64,000 bases of DNA from Tengunoibacter tsumagoiensis (lineage in GTDB: Bacteria; Chloroflexota; Ktedonobacteria; Ktedonobacterales; Ktedonobacteraceae): contig NZ_BIFR01000001.1 in NCBI RefSeq assembly GCF_003967535.1, forward strand, positions 4,401,001 through 4,465,000, read 5' to 3'. The notes under the pieces were generated by a model, which was not told the DNA's origin, ran no database searches, and was given only the letters and a program-made list of their open reading frames with translations. Every line of letters starts with the position of its first letter. Within the stretch, counting starts at the first letter, position 1. Positions 1 through 8,854 of the stretch are shown piece by piece. The position numbers and the translations under genes were made by a program.

Positions 1-288
1 ACCGCCATGATGATGTCCACCATGACCACCGTGGTGATGTCCACCATGACCACCATGATGATGTCCACCATGACCACCATGATGATGTCCATTACCACCA
101 TTATTATTATTGTCGTTGCCGTTACCACCGTTATTGAAGTAATCGTAATATCCGGAATTATCGTAGTTATTGAAGTTATCGTAGTTATTTCCGTTGTTAC
201 AATTACCACCAACAACGATCATCAGTTCGTCATCGGTTAACTCAATGACACTGGCCAGCTCTGCGAGCTCGAAAGTATGTAAACTCAT
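1..288 (-). CDS. Double-glycine-leader peptide precursor with His/Gly-rich core (3' end outside window)
   Basis: Reading from an ATG at 288, the minus strand stays open to the window edge (96 codons). The first 28 residues look like a bacteriocin-type leader ending in VIELTDDELMIVVGG: acidic LTDDEL, hydrophobic spacer, then Gly27-Gly28, the usual cut site of C39-peptidase ABC exporters. The core starts NCNNGNNY with one Cys at 30, is Asn/Tyr-rich to about residue 60, then becomes a repeat of GGHGGHHH units. An AAGGA-like ribosome site lies 10 bases upstream. The His clusters suggest metal binding; that is inference. No exporter or modifying enzyme is visible because the gene's downstream side is cut off. 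Confidence 0.72.
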   Translation of the reverse strand, partial: MSLHTFELAELASVIELTDDELMIVVGGNCNNGNNYDNFNNYDNSGYYDYFNNGGNGNDNNNNGGNGHHHGGHGGHHHGGHGGHHHGGHGGHHHGG

Positions 289-730
289 GGGATAAGTGTC
301 CTTTCTTGATAACACACGGTTCTTTTTTCATCTGATGTTTCGGTTGTTCCGAAACAGCGAGCTACGAGATCGAGAATCGTTCTCGCTAGTGATAATTTAC
401 TGAATAACCTTACGCCGGTCAAGCACAACATTTATAAATAATGGAATATTTTCACTATTTTTGTAGGTGATAATATCTGCTTTTTTTCTTTCTTGGACTC
501 CTGGCGCTTCTGTAAACGGCTAATGCATGGAGAAAAGAACACCATTGGAGGTTTTCTCACCACTTTCCATTGATCGCTAAAATGGTTGGTATGGTTCTGC
601 TCTGGCCTATCAGTTGCCTCTCTTGCATCTTTTTCTAGAGACTTGTTTCGTCAGCGTTTTCCAGGTATGATGAGGATGAGGAAGGTTGGCTTCCTTCTGT
701 CCACTATCCCTCAAGCTGGAGATATACTGT
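289..730. other. Intergenic region between divergent genes
   Basis: No gene is supported here. It should hold the promoters for the leader-peptide gene (minus) and the release-factor-like gene (plus). A small inverted repeat, CGAGAA-TCG-TTCTCG, lies near 370-385. Confidence 0.4.
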
Positions 731-1078
731 ATGACGGATCTCTATGCAGTCGATCGAGAGTCTTTAGAGCGTGACTGCACACTTGAATTTTTTATTGCGG
801 GCGGCCCGGGCGGTCAGCATCGCAATAAAGTAGAGACAGGCGTTCGTCTGACCCACCGCCCCAGTGGTCAGGTGATTACAGCAACCGAACGTCGCTCACA
901 ACATGCCAATCGCGAAGCCGCTTATGAGCGTATGGCTACGCGTCTGATCGCTCGTCAATATGTACCAACGCCACGCACAAACACGCGACCGACTCTGGCA
1001 AGTCGCGAACGTCATCGCGTAGCTAAACAGCGCACTGCAAACGTAAAAAAGATGCGCCAATCGCCTGTTCATGAGTAA
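731..1078 (+). CDS. Peptide chain release factor-like protein (GGQ domain only)
   Basis: 115 residues. AGGPGGQHRNKVETGVRLTH at 23-42 carries the GGQ loop (27-29) that triggers peptidyl-tRNA hydrolysis in class I release factors. The stop-codon recognition domains are absent, so it resembles the ribosome-rescue proteins ArfB/YaeJ or PrfH-like factors rather than RF1 or RF2. The C-terminal third is rich in Arg and Lys, as expected for ribosome contact. The start is set by GGAGA at 718-722, eight bases before the ATG; longer in-frame starts lack such a site. A rescue role on stalled ribosomes is inferred from the family. Confidence 0.85.
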   Translation: MTDLYAVDRESLERDCTLEFFIAGGPGGQHRNKVETGVRLTHRPSGQVITATERRSQHANREAAYERMATRLIARQYVPTPRTNTRPTLASRERHRVAKQRTANVKKMRQSPVHE

Positions 1079-1088
1079 GGAGGAACAA

Positions 1089-1193
1089 ATGAGTAGCTAT
1101 CGTCCCTGCTTTTACCATCTGCCTTTACCCTTATCAGGAGCGTTGATCGCCCTCTTCCGAGCGACAACGCTCCCACCTTTTTCTCTCTCGTAG
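1089..1193 (+). CDS. Possible 34-residue small protein, unknown
   Basis: An ATG 10 bases after the preceding stop follows a near-ideal ribosome site, AAGGAGGAACAA. The frame encodes 34 residues (MSSYRPCFYHLPLPLSGALI, then a Leu/Pro/Ser-rich tail) and stops at 1191-1193. It runs through the terminator-like hairpin at 1137-1173, so translation could affect termination. No family is recognised. The ribosome site is the main support and the frame may be chance. Confidence 0.3.
   Translation: MSSYRPCFYHLPLPLSGALIALFRATTLPPFSLS
1137..1182 (+). terminator. Rho-independent terminator after the release-factor-like gene
   Basis: GGAGCGTTG (1137-1145) pairs perfectly with CAACGCTCC (1165-1173) across a 19-base loop. 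CACCTTTTTCTCTCTC follows. Confidence 0.6.
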
Positions 1194-1373
1194 CTGCTTC
1201 TCGCCTATTCCTCTGACTCCCTTTTTGCTCCAGCTCCAGCTATCCTTCGCCGAACCAAACACAATAGTGCCTTGTATATTTTTTACCAAAAACCAGACAA
1301 GAACTTTTCTCGTATTTCAAGTAATCTAGTGGTAGATAAAAACGCCATATTTTTAACTCACTTAGGAGAATAT

Positions 1374-2831
1374 ATGAAAAATTTACGCCGTGTTGGAAGA
1401 GATATGCAGGGCACGCGCTCTTCTCTGTTTGGAACACATACCCATATTCAATGGCTCCTCTTCTGGGGTCTGGCGCTTCTGATAAGTAGTTGTAGCGGAC
1501 GAGCAGGAGAGCCATCTGCACAGAAAACGCCGGTACCAACGCTTCTCCCCATGAGAACGGTGATGGCAACGGATATTCATTCTGACTGGCCTACGTACCA
1601 TCAAAATCCAACCCGAACTGGCTACGTCACTGGTGTATCAGCTCCTCAACGGCTCACAAAGGATTGGATGGCCACATTAGATGGAGCCGTTTATGCTGAA
1701 CCGTTAGCAGTGAGTGGGAAACTCCTCGTCGCAACAGAATCTAATAGCCTTTATGCTCTTGATTCGACGACAGGTACTGTGCTCTGGAAAACTACTGTGG
1801 GGGCGCCCGTTGCTCAATCCACACTCCCCTGTGGGGATATTGATCCGCTCGGCATCACAGGGACGCCAGTCTATGATGATGCAACCGGGCTGCTTTTCGC
1901 TGTCGCTGAGGTCAACGGGCCTAAACATATTCTTGTGGCAGTAGATATACAGACAGGACAGATCCGTTTTCAGCGTTCGGTTGATACGCCGGGAATGAAC
2001 GCTCGCGTTTATCAACAAAGAGCTGCACTTTTGTTGTCGCAAAAGAGAGTCTATATCGCTTATGGCGGATTGGCAGGGGATTGTGGGGACTACCACGGTA
2101 CAATCGTGGCCGTACAGACGGATGGGCAGGGCCCATTGCTCTCCTATCAAGTTCCTGTCACACGTGAAGGGGGTATCTGGGCTCCCTCGGGCCCCTCAAC
2201 TGATGCCAGTGGCAAGATCTATCTGGCTGTAGGAAATGGTGAAGCAACCAGCGATCCCTGGGATCATAGCGATTCAGTTCTCCGTCTCTCACCGACGCTC
2301 CAGTTAGAGGATGCCTTTGCGCCATCTGGATGGCAGGATGAGAATAGTCATGATACAGATCTGGGCTCGATGGGGCCAACGCTCCTGGCGAATGGTGGCC
2401 TTTTTATTGCTGGCAAAAGTGGTCGAGGCTATCTATTGAATGCTCAGACGCTTGGAGGAATTGGCGGTGAGCTCTCAAGCCTGCAGATCTGCAATGGAGT
2501 TGCCATGGGTGGAACGGCCAGCGCTGGTTCGCAGATCTTTGTCCCATGTAATGATGGGCTACGTAGTATCACAATCGATGCTCATCAACACATGACAATC
2601 AATTGGAAGGCCACACCAATTATGTCCCCTGTTATCGGCGGAGATACAGTCTATAGCCTGGACCCCGGTGGCACTCTCTATGCTCTGGCAAAGGATAGTG
2701 GCAAAATTGAAGCCAGACTCGCTCTTGGCACCACATCATCCTTCTCATTACCTCACTTTACCACACTTACACTCTACGGAACACACATCTTTATACCAAC
2801 GTATACAGGAGTAATCGCCGTTAATCTATAA
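1374..2831 (+). CDS. PQQ-like beta-propeller lipoprotein
   Basis: 485 residues. The hydrophobic segment at 26-39 ends in the lipobox LISSC with Cys40, so the protein should be an exported lipoprotein. The rest is a repeated beta-propeller of the PQQ type, seen in blocks such as SLYALDSTTGTVLWKTTVG and GITGTPVYDDATG. Quinone binding cannot be judged from these motifs; many relatives are structural or binding propellers. The start at 1374 was chosen for TTAGGAGA six bases upstream; an earlier in-frame start at 1272 adds 34 residues before the signal sequence without such a site. It is a paralogue of the minus-strand protein at 11827-14133, sharing the GITGTPV and IW..SG blocks. Confidence 0.82.
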   Translation: MKNLRRVGRDMQGTRSSLFGTHTHIQWLLFWGLALLISSCSGRAGEPSAQKTPVPTLLPMRTVMATDIHSDWPTYHQNPTRTGYVTGVSAPQRLTKDWMATLDGAVYAEPLAVSGKLLVATESNSLYALDSTTGTVLWKTTVGAPVAQSTLPCGDIDPLGITGTPVYDDATGLLFAVAEVNGPKHILVAVDIQTGQIRFQRSVDTPGMNARVYQQRAALLLSQKRVYIAYGGLAGDCGDYHGTIVAVQTDGQGPLLSYQVPVTREGGIWAPSGPSTDASGKIYLAVGNGEATSDPWDHSDSVLRLSPTLQLEDAFAPSGWQDENSHDTDLGSMGPTLLANGGLFIAGKSGRGYLLNAQTLGGIGGELSSLQICNGVAMGGTASAGSQIFVPCNDGLRSITIDAHQHMTINWKATPIMSPVIGGDTVYSLDPGGTLYALAKDSGKIEARLALGTTSSFSLPHFTTLTLYGTHIFIPTYTGVIAVNL

Positions 2832-2883
2832 CAAAGGGCATTATTGAAAGCAACATGCCCCTCACAAATACTATTTTCACTCT

Positions 2884-2960
2884 TGCAATAAATTGCAATA
2901 AAAATTGCAATTTATTGCATAAGCGCGTGGGGCCCATCATTTATGATGGCCGTCGGACCA
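2884..2960. repeat. Palindromic intergenic repeat, copy 1, with a 16-bp hairpin
   Basis: TGCAATAAATTGCAAT (2884-2899), loop AAAA, then its exact complement ATTGCAATTTATTGCA (2904-2919). It is followed by ATAAGCGCGTGG and the core palindrome GGCCCATCATT-TATGATGGCC (2931-2951), then CGTCGGACCACC. The same core recurs at 17728-17927 and 21579-21705. The repeat overlaps the 3' end of the minus-strand gene that stops at 2912. Confidence 0.85.
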
Positions 2961-3481
2961 CCCTGTTCCACCAGCTGGCGACGATACCGATGCTGGCTCA
3001 CCAGCCAGATAGAGACCAGCACAAGCGGAGCCGATCCAATCAACCAGGCAAGCCATGAGGGCATTGCACCTGGAGCACCAACAACCACATCAACATGGGC
3101 CGCCCCAGAGCCTTGCACTCCATCTAATTGAATCTGAATCCGCCATGCTCCTCTCACGGGAAGATGAAGTGTCCCCTGCAAATTATCGCCAACAGGAGCA
3201 AGAGCGACATGCAAAGGCGTAGCATCAGTACCAGCACCAGGTTGAGCAATCAGCGTACCGGAAGAGATCTGCTGGCTCTGGCGCGGAACAATAGTCAGCG
3301 TTAAAGGAGCATCAACATACGGTGGATCCTGTGAAAATTGGACAGCAATAATATAAGCCCCTGCCGCCACTGTATCAGTACGAGCAGCCCCGCCGCTTGC
3401 GAAAGTTGAGCCAGTAACCAGAAAGAAAAAAAGAAAGAACAAGAACAAAGTATGTGTTCCCAATCTGAGAACCCTAACCAT
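2912..3481 (-). CDS. Secreted, membrane-anchored Ig-like/YtkA-type protein
   Basis: 189 residues. An N-terminal hydrophobic stretch (about 10-27) is a signal sequence. Next comes a beta-sandwich-like region starting AAGAYIIAVQFSQDPPYVDA, resembling the YtkA/FixH or copper-associated Ig-like domains often found near membrane redox proteins. A C-terminal membrane segment (SWLAWLIGSAPLVLVSIWLV) precedes a short basic tail. The last residues, AIINDGPHALMQ, are encoded by the palindromic repeat, and the TAA stop lies inside its hairpin arm. GAGGTTACT precedes the ATG. It lies 57 bases downstream of the multi-pass membrane gene and probably shares its transcript. Its ligand is unknown. Confidence 0.68.
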   Translation of the reverse strand: MVRVLRLGTHTLFLFFLFFFLVTGSTFASGGAARTDTVAAGAYIIAVQFSQDPPYVDAPLTLTIVPRQSQQISSGTLIAQPGAGTDATPLHVALAPVGDNLQGTLHLPVRGAWRIQIQLDGVQGSGAAHVDVVVGAPGAMPSWLAWLIGSAPLVLVSIWLVSQHRYRRQLVEQGGPTAIINDGPHALMQ

Positions 3482-3538
3482 AGTAACCTCAACTTCAATC
3501 TATAGAACAGGCCAGAATACTTTTCTCCTAATAAAGGC

Positions 3539-4783
3539 TTAACGGGTATTCCAACGCCAGATATCGCCCAGATCAGCACCCAGAAAACCACCCAGTGCCC
3601 CCGCCAGCAGGCCTACAAGGCTGGATAGACACACCGCAGCAATAAAAAGTATTGGCGAAACAGCAAGCCCGGGTTCGGGCAAAAAGACTGGAGCAAATTC
3701 AGAATAGCTTTGTAAAACGATTGGAGCCAGAAGGAACGCAGGGATAGAGAGCAAGGCTCCCACGGCCGCTCCATAAAGGGTAGGATACCGCCGCTCCATA
3801 GTGGACTGTGAAGTCTTCCCGGCACGCCAGATGAGCAGATCAGCCGCCAGAGCTGGCAGCAGAAAGACAATGGGGAGCAAAGCATAATCCCAACGAAAAT
3901 ACGGCATAGAACCAGCAACACGATAAGGAAGATCCTGCTGCTCTACGGCGACCCGAATCGCCCAGGGCACAAATACTTCAACAATCCATGTATGCAAGAA
4001 TAGAAAGAAAAGAAAAAGCAAAGCGGAACCAGTTTTGCGGGTAAAGCGGGTCGCCCCAATGAGACACAACATTCCACCTGCCACAAGAGGCAATGGGTAG
4101 GTTGAGATGTGCAGGGTACCAATAGTTATCAGGGGAAATTGCAAAAAACCAGTAAAGACAAAATTCATAAAACTGGCTAGAGCCAGAATTGTACCTACTT
4201 CCAACCAGGAGAAGCCCAGAATACGACGTGGTGCAGCTTTGCTTTGCCGTTCAATTGAAGCTTCCGATGCAAAGATGTAGACCATACCCAGAATACCAAT
4301 CATACCACCAGTCACACCCATCATATGGAAAGGAGCCCAGAGTGCCACATCAATTCCATAAAGTTCATGCCAATAATTATCCAATGGAGCCGCAGCCAGA
4401 GCCAATAAAGCACCAAAACCAAGAACGCTAAAACCTAGTGGAGCATGAAACACGCGTAGAATACGAATCGTTGAATCATCATCTACACCCGGTGTCTGTC
4501 GAAAATAGCGCAGTGTCTCCCATAAGACAATTGCAAGTGCAATCAGACCCGCACCGGCCACACAAGAATAGATCATCGTATGAGGTGGGGTCCAAAACTG
4601 ATCACGACCAACAAATGCATGCCACTCACGATCCCAGACAGCACCCAGCTCTCCCTGAATCAGAAAAAAGAGCAAGAGCCAGGCACTAATACGACGGAGC
4701 CGCCTCTCACCACGTGCTGACGAAGCTGATTGTATAGAATGGGACGTTGTAACTGCAACTGAATGGACATCTATATGAGCCAT
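3539..4783 (-). CDS. Multi-pass membrane protein with duplicated Trp-His/Pro-His motif
   Basis: 414 residues with about ten hydrophobic segments. No named family is recognised. Two related stretches stand out: WDREWHAFVGRDQFWTPPH at 50-68 and LDNYWHELYGIDVALWAPFH at 134-153. Both follow D-x-x-W-H, then G-x-D, then W-x-P-x-H, which suggests an internal repeat and possibly metal or haem ligands. A further HTWIVEVFVPW lies in a later helix. The start at 4783 was chosen because AAGAGGAGAA lies six bases upstream; longer frames lack a site. It is the first gene of a two-gene unit with the Ig-like protein. A copper or respiratory accessory role is possible, but only inferred. Confidence 0.65.
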   Translation of the reverse strand: MAHIDVHSVAVTTSHSIQSASSARGERRLRRISAWLLLFFLIQGELGAVWDREWHAFVGRDQFWTPPHTMIYSCVAGAGLIALAIVLWETLRYFRQTPGVDDDSTIRILRVFHAPLGFSVLGFGALLALAAAPLDNYWHELYGIDVALWAPFHMMGVTGGMIGILGMVYIFASEASIERQSKAAPRRILGFSWLEVGTILALASFMNFVFTGFLQFPLITIGTLHISTYPLPLVAGGMLCLIGATRFTRKTGSALLFLFFLFLHTWIVEVFVPWAIRVAVEQQDLPYRVAGSMPYFRWDYALLPIVFLLPALAADLLIWRAGKTSQSTMERRYPTLYGAAVGALLSIPAFLLAPIVLQSYSEFAPVFLPEPGLAVSPILFIAAVCLSSLVGLLAGALGGFLGADLGDIWRWNTR

Positions 4784-5031
4784 ACAGGATTCTCCTCTTA
4801 ACAACATGATTTTTATCAAATTAGGCGAGAAAACCAGCTTCGCGGATGATACGCCGGGCATGCCCTGGCCCAAAAAGCATTCATTTACTGCCTGCTCTGG
4901 CTTCCTTGACTGTATAATAACATTTATGTGTTGCGTTAAGCTATGTTTTTTGCGATTTTATTGGCGAGGACACGAAAAAAGAGGAAATACCTGTAGAGTA
5001 GAAGCGAGAGGAGCGCAATCAAACAGAGCCA

Positions 5032-5057
5032 CCCCTCTCTATATGGATAGAGAGGGG
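5032..5057 (-). terminator. Hairpin downstream of pdhC
   Basis: CCCCTCTCTAT (5032-5042), loop ATGG, exact complement ATAGAGAGGGG (5047-5057). It lies 45 bases after the pdhC stop. There is no T-run on the minus strand, so termination or 3'-end protection is inferred from position. Confidence 0.55.
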
Positions 5058-5101
5058 ATAGACAGGGGCGGCCCATTTCTGGGATAGAGCAGCGATCGCG
5101 T

Positions 5102-6385
5102 TTAAGAGATCAGTAGATAAACGTTCTCCAACTGTCGCTTAACCTCTTTCAAAAAGCGAGCAACCGTGGCCCCATACAGGATGCGATGGTCAGCAGAGAG
5201 CGTAACATGCATAATATCGCGCAGGACTGGCTGACCATTGCTGTCGGGGACAAACGTCTTCTTCGTAGCTGCAACCGCCAGGATAGCAGCCTGAGGAGGA
5301 TTAATCACGGCCACGAACTGTGTCACATCCATCATCCCCAGATTAGAGATCGAGAAGGTGCCGCCATCCAGGTCAGCGGGTGCAATCTTCCCCGACTGAG
5401 CTTTAGCAATGATTGCTTTGGCTTCGCGTGCAATAGTGCTCAGGCTCTTCGTATTCACATCACGAAGCACCGGCACAAGCAGGCCAGCAGGTACATCTAC
5501 AGCAACGCCAATATTGACGCGTTTGTGAAGGATGAACTGCCCATCTCGATAGGCACCGTTCACCTCTGGAAACTTCTCCAGTGCTTTAGCACAGGCCTTA
5601 ATCACCAGATCATTCACACTGATTTTGACACCCTCATCAGCCAGGCCCGCATTTAGCTTAATGCGCATAGCCAGGGCCTCAGTCATATCAATCTCATTGC
5701 TGATATAGAAATGCGGGACACTCTGCTTTGATTCGGTCAGTCGGCGAGCAATCGTCTTCTGCATCGACGAGAGATTAATCACCTCATCATCAGACTCGAC
5801 TGCAACAGGGGCCGCTGCGACGGGAGCAGGAATTGCTGTGGCCTGAGCAACCGGGGCAGGAGCAGTTGTGCGCTGATCGAGGAGATCCTCAATATCATCA
5901 CGAACAATACGTCCGCCAGGGCCACTCCCTTTGACCTGTGAGAGATCGATTCCATGCTCCTCGGCCATACGTCGGGCGAGAGGGGACGACTTTACAGCTC
6001 CAGCTCCAGCTCCATTGCGTTCTGCTGCCACACTACTCACCTGAGGAGGACTGGCCGCAGCACTATTGCTGGCAGCCGTTGTCTGCTTCACAGGAGCCTG
6101 GGCAGCAGGTGCGCTGGCAGCAGCAGGTGCTGTAGCTTTCTTAGCACCCGAGCCATCACCAATCAGAGCAATCACCTGGCCAATCGGCACTGTCTCACCC
6201 TCTTGAACCAGAATCTGCTCTAAAATCCCATTATCGTACGCTTCAACTTCCATATTGGCCTTATCGGTCTCAACTTCAGCAACCACATCCCCCTTCTTCA
6301 CCTGATCACCTGGTTTCTTTAGCCAGCGGGTGATCGTCCCCTCCTGCATGGTATCGCTGAGTCTGGGCATATTTACTTCTGCCAT
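5102..6385 (-). CDS. pdhC: Dihydrolipoamide acetyltransferase (E2) of pyruvate dehydrogenase
   Basis: 427 residues. In order: one lipoyl domain (1-80, lipoylated Lys42 in ETDKANMEV); an Ala/Pro-rich linker; the E1/E3-binding domain (VKSSPLARRMAEEHGIDLSQ to DDIEDLL); a second linker; and the acyltransferase domain. The catalytic stretch reads SADHRILYGA. The His is present, but Tyr replaces the more common Asp of HxxxDG, a variant known in some E2 lineages, so activity is still expected. The ATG at 6385 is preceded by GGAGGAGA, which overlaps the last codons of pdhB. The complex converts pyruvate to acetyl-CoA. No E3 (lipoamide dehydrogenase) gene is in the window. Confidence 0.93.
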   Translation of the reverse strand: MAEVNMPRLSDTMQEGTITRWLKKPGDQVKKGDVVAEVETDKANMEVEAYDNGILEQILVQEGETVPIGQVIALIGDGSGAKKATAPAAASAPAAQAPVKQTTAASNSAAASPPQVSSVAAERNGAGAGAVKSSPLARRMAEEHGIDLSQVKGSGPGGRIVRDDIEDLLDQRTTAPAPVAQATAIPAPVAAAPVAVESDDEVINLSSMQKTIARRLTESKQSVPHFYISNEIDMTEALAMRIKLNAGLADEGVKISVNDLVIKACAKALEKFPEVNGAYRDGQFILHKRVNIGVAVDVPAGLLVPVLRDVNTKSLSTIAREAKAIIAKAQSGKIAPADLDGGTFSISNLGMMDVTQFVAVINPPQAAILAVAATKKTFVPDSNGQPVLRDIMHVTLSADHRILYGATVARFLKEVKRQLENVYLLIS

Positions 6386-6392
6386 GGCTCGT

Positions 6393-7382
6393 CTATCTCC
6401 TCCGGCGCGGGGCCAGTTCATGGATTGCATCTATTAGTTGTTTGGCACCAGTCAATGCCGCCAACTCCAGGGGCTTGGAATATGGCAGCGGAACCTCAAC
6501 ACTGGCGACACGCTTAATGGGAGCATCCAGGTCGTCAAATGCTTCTTCTTGTATAACTGCTGCAACCTCAGCCCCAATGCCATATGTACGCCAATCCTCT
6601 TCAAAAATGATTGCGCGATTCGTCTTCTTCACAGATGTGAGAACCGTCTCAGTATCTAATGGGCGCAGCGACCGCAGATCCACCACTTCGACGCTGAGGC
6701 CACTCTCCTGCTCAATCCGATTGGCGACATCAAGAGCCACGGAAGCCATACGTGAATAGCTAATGACCGTAAGATCCGTTCCTTCTTTTGTCACCTTTGC
6801 CTTGCCAAAGGGGATCGTATACTCGCCTTCCGGCACTTCGCCTTTCACATTGTAGAGGGCCAGATTTTCCAGAAAAATAACAGGATTATTATTGCGAATC
6901 GCCGTACGCAACAGGCCCTTAGCGTCAGCGGGAGTAGAGGGCGCAACAACCTCCAGGCCCGGAATATGGGCAAACCAGACTTCCAGGTTCTGAGAATGAG
7001 TTGCAGATAATTGTTGTCCGCCACCACCTGGAGTGCGAATAACCAGCGGAACAGGAGTCTGCCCACCAAACATATAGTAGATCTTAGCGGCATGATTGAG
7101 AATCTCATCGATTGCAAGAGCAATAAAATTAATGGTCATAATCTCAACCACAGGCCGTAGACCTAGCATTGCAGCGCCAGTTGCCATCCCGACAAAACCA
7201 TTTTCAGCAATTGGCGTATCGACAACGCGCTTGGGGCCAAACTCCTTCAAGAGCCCGGCGGTAATCTTATAGGACCCCTCAAACACGCCGATCTCTTCGC
7301 CTAATAAAAAGACATCTTCATCGCGCAACAGCTCCTCGCGCAACGTCTCGTTGAGCGCCTGTCGCATTGTTATCTCAGCCAT
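6393..7382 (-). CDS. pdhB: Pyruvate dehydrogenase E1 beta subunit
   Basis: 329 residues, full length for the family. It begins MAEITMRQALNETLREELLR, and GEEIGVFEGSYKITAGL and DTPIAENGFVGMATGAA are standard E1-beta blocks. The C-terminal transketolase domain includes IFEEDWRTYGIGAEVAA. With the alpha subunit it forms the thiamine-diphosphate enzyme that decarboxylates pyruvate and acetylates the E2 lipoyl arm. The start lies two bases after the pdhA stop and pdhC starts seven bases after its own stop, so the three genes are one tightly coupled operon. Confidence 0.94.
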   Translation of the reverse strand: MAEITMRQALNETLREELLRDEDVFLLGEEIGVFEGSYKITAGLLKEFGPKRVVDTPIAENGFVGMATGAAMLGLRPVVEIMTINFIALAIDEILNHAAKIYYMFGGQTPVPLVIRTPGGGGQQLSATHSQNLEVWFAHIPGLEVVAPSTPADAKGLLRTAIRNNNPVIFLENLALYNVKGEVPEGEYTIPFGKAKVTKEGTDLTVISYSRMASVALDVANRIEQESGLSVEVVDLRSLRPLDTETVLTSVKKTNRAIIFEEDWRTYGIGAEVAAVIQEEAFDDLDAPIKRVASVEVPLPYSKPLELAALTGAKQLIDAIHELAPRRRR

Positions 7383-7384
7383 TC

Positions 7385-8449
7385 TTATCTACTCTCCTGC
7401 ACACTATCTTCGGTTGCATAGATATGATCAAAGAGGGTCTCAACTGCGGGGAAAGGGCTCTCCTCTGCAAAGCGAACCGCTTCTTCAATCTCACGCTCAA
7501 CCTGTTCTTCAATAGCTTGCAAGCCTTGCTTATTGATCAGCTTGGCATCGAGCAGACGTGTAGCAAAAGCGGCGATCGGATCTTTGGAGCGGAAACTCTT
7601 CACCATCTCTTCATCGCGATAGCGATCTGGGTCCACCACCGAATGGCCACGAAACCGATAGCTTACGGCCTCTAAGAGAACGGGCTCATGCTCTTCGCGA
7701 GCCTTCTTTGCCGCCCGGCGCATCGCATCGCGAACAGCCAGGACATCATTACCATCAACCCGCTCGCCATACATATTAAAGGCGTAGGCCTTGCGATAAA
7801 GCTCGGCCATAGCAGACCCTTTCTCAGCAGGAAGGCCCATACCATAGCCATTGTTGACGATGAAGAAAACAATGGGAAGATTATAGATCTTAGCCAGATT
7901 CAGCGACTCGTAAAAAGGCCCACCATTCGTTGCTCCATCTCCCATCTGGCAGACGACAATCTCATCGCCGCCGCGATACGAGATGGCAAAGGCCGCACCA
8001 GTCGCAAGTGGAGCCTGACCACCAACAATACCATAGCCCCCCATAAACCGGCGCTCTTTATCAAACATGTGCATTGATCCGCCACGACCATGGGAACATC
8101 CTGTCTCTTTCCCAAATAGTTCGGCCATGACTACGGAACTGGGGATACCACGACCAATCGCATACCCGTGTTCGCGATAGTTGGTATACACATAATCTTT
8201 AGGCTCTAAGCCCGCACAGAAGCCGACCACAGTCGCTTCTTCGCCGAGGTTAAGATGACAATAGCCACCAATACGCGCGCGGTTGTACATTTCGCCTGCT
8301 TTCTCTTCAAAGCGACGAATATGTAACATCTGATGATAGTAGTGGACTAACGTCTCTCGATCTTCGTCCTCAGGCAGCGTGACGACACGAGGCTTATTGG
8401 TAGAGGTGGCATCGCGTCCATCCGGTCGCTTTTGCTGCTCAGTACTCAT
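7385..8449 (-). CDS. pdhA: Pyruvate dehydrogenase E1 alpha subunit
   Basis: 354 residues. The thiamine-diphosphate/Mg motif is visible as GDGATNGGPFYESLNLAKI followed by VNNGYGMG. The family blocks GRGGSMHMFD and YRFRGHSVVDPDRYR are also intact. The N-terminal 30 residues are charged and variable. CAGGAG lies eight bases before the ATG. As first gene of the operon it should carry the promoter in the 400-base gap upstream. Branched-chain 2-oxoacid E1 is the alternative, but the HSVVDPDRYR block and overall pattern favour pyruvate. Confidence 0.93.
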   Translation of the reverse strand: MSTEQQKRPDGRDATSTNKPRVVTLPEDEDRETLVHYYHQMLHIRRFEEKAGEMYNRARIGGYCHLNLGEEATVVGFCAGLEPKDYVYTNYREHGYAIGRGIPSSVVMAELFGKETGCSHGRGGSMHMFDKERRFMGGYGIVGGQAPLATGAAFAISYRGGDEIVVCQMGDGATNGGPFYESLNLAKIYNLPIVFFIVNNGYGMGLPAEKGSAMAELYRKAYAFNMYGERVDGNDVLAVRDAMRRAAKKAREEHEPVLLEAVSYRFRGHSVVDPDRYRDEEMVKSFRSKDPIAAFATRLLDAKLINKQGLQAIEEQVEREIEEAVRFAEESPFPAVETLFDHIYATEDSVQESR

Positions 8450-8850
8450 GATGTCTCCTGATTTTTTTACTAGTGGGAGAATGGTTGTCTAGGATAACTC
8501 TTACGCGTCTGGGGCTTTAGTGTATTTTTCCGGTGCCTCAGCAGACATATCCCACATAATTGTAACACGTGTGAGAAAGTTTATCCGTCTGAGGCCGTTC
8601 CAACGCCTATCCCATTAGCTAGAAGTACCTAGTCCTAGCATTGTATTTGCTGTTGGCTTGTCCATTTAGCATTCTACAGCCTGATAGGGTACTGTTGTCA
8701 ATATCAATAGTGCCATAAAATACTATCTCTCTATGAAGAGATGCCCATTTGGAGAGATTTACTCTCTTTCTGGCCCGAATGGTGCATACTTTTGTGAGGA
8801 GACATCGGCAATCTGGCATGAAGATCACTCTAGAGAAACCTGAGGTGACC
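8450..8850. other. Intergenic region upstream of the pdh operon
   Basis: No gene is supported. The pdhABC promoter must lie here on the minus strand, but no confident -35/-10 pair was found. A 77-codon minus-strand frame at 8619-8852 has no ribosome site and is not accepted. Confidence 0.4.
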
Positions 8851-8854
8851 AAAA

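Noticed and set aside
7..240. Plus-strand open frame of repeated Met, Ser and Thr
   Set aside because: It is the antisense of the His/Gly-rich repeat in the minus-strand peptide gene, which has a leader, a start codon and a ribosome site.
5102..6385. Loss of E2 activity because Tyr replaces Asp in HxxxDG
   Set aside because: The His is present, the rest of the motif is intact and this variant is known in some E2 lineages.
8619..8852. 77-codon minus-strand frame upstream of pdhA
   Set aside because: No ribosome site, a non-ATG start and no recognisable protein pattern.
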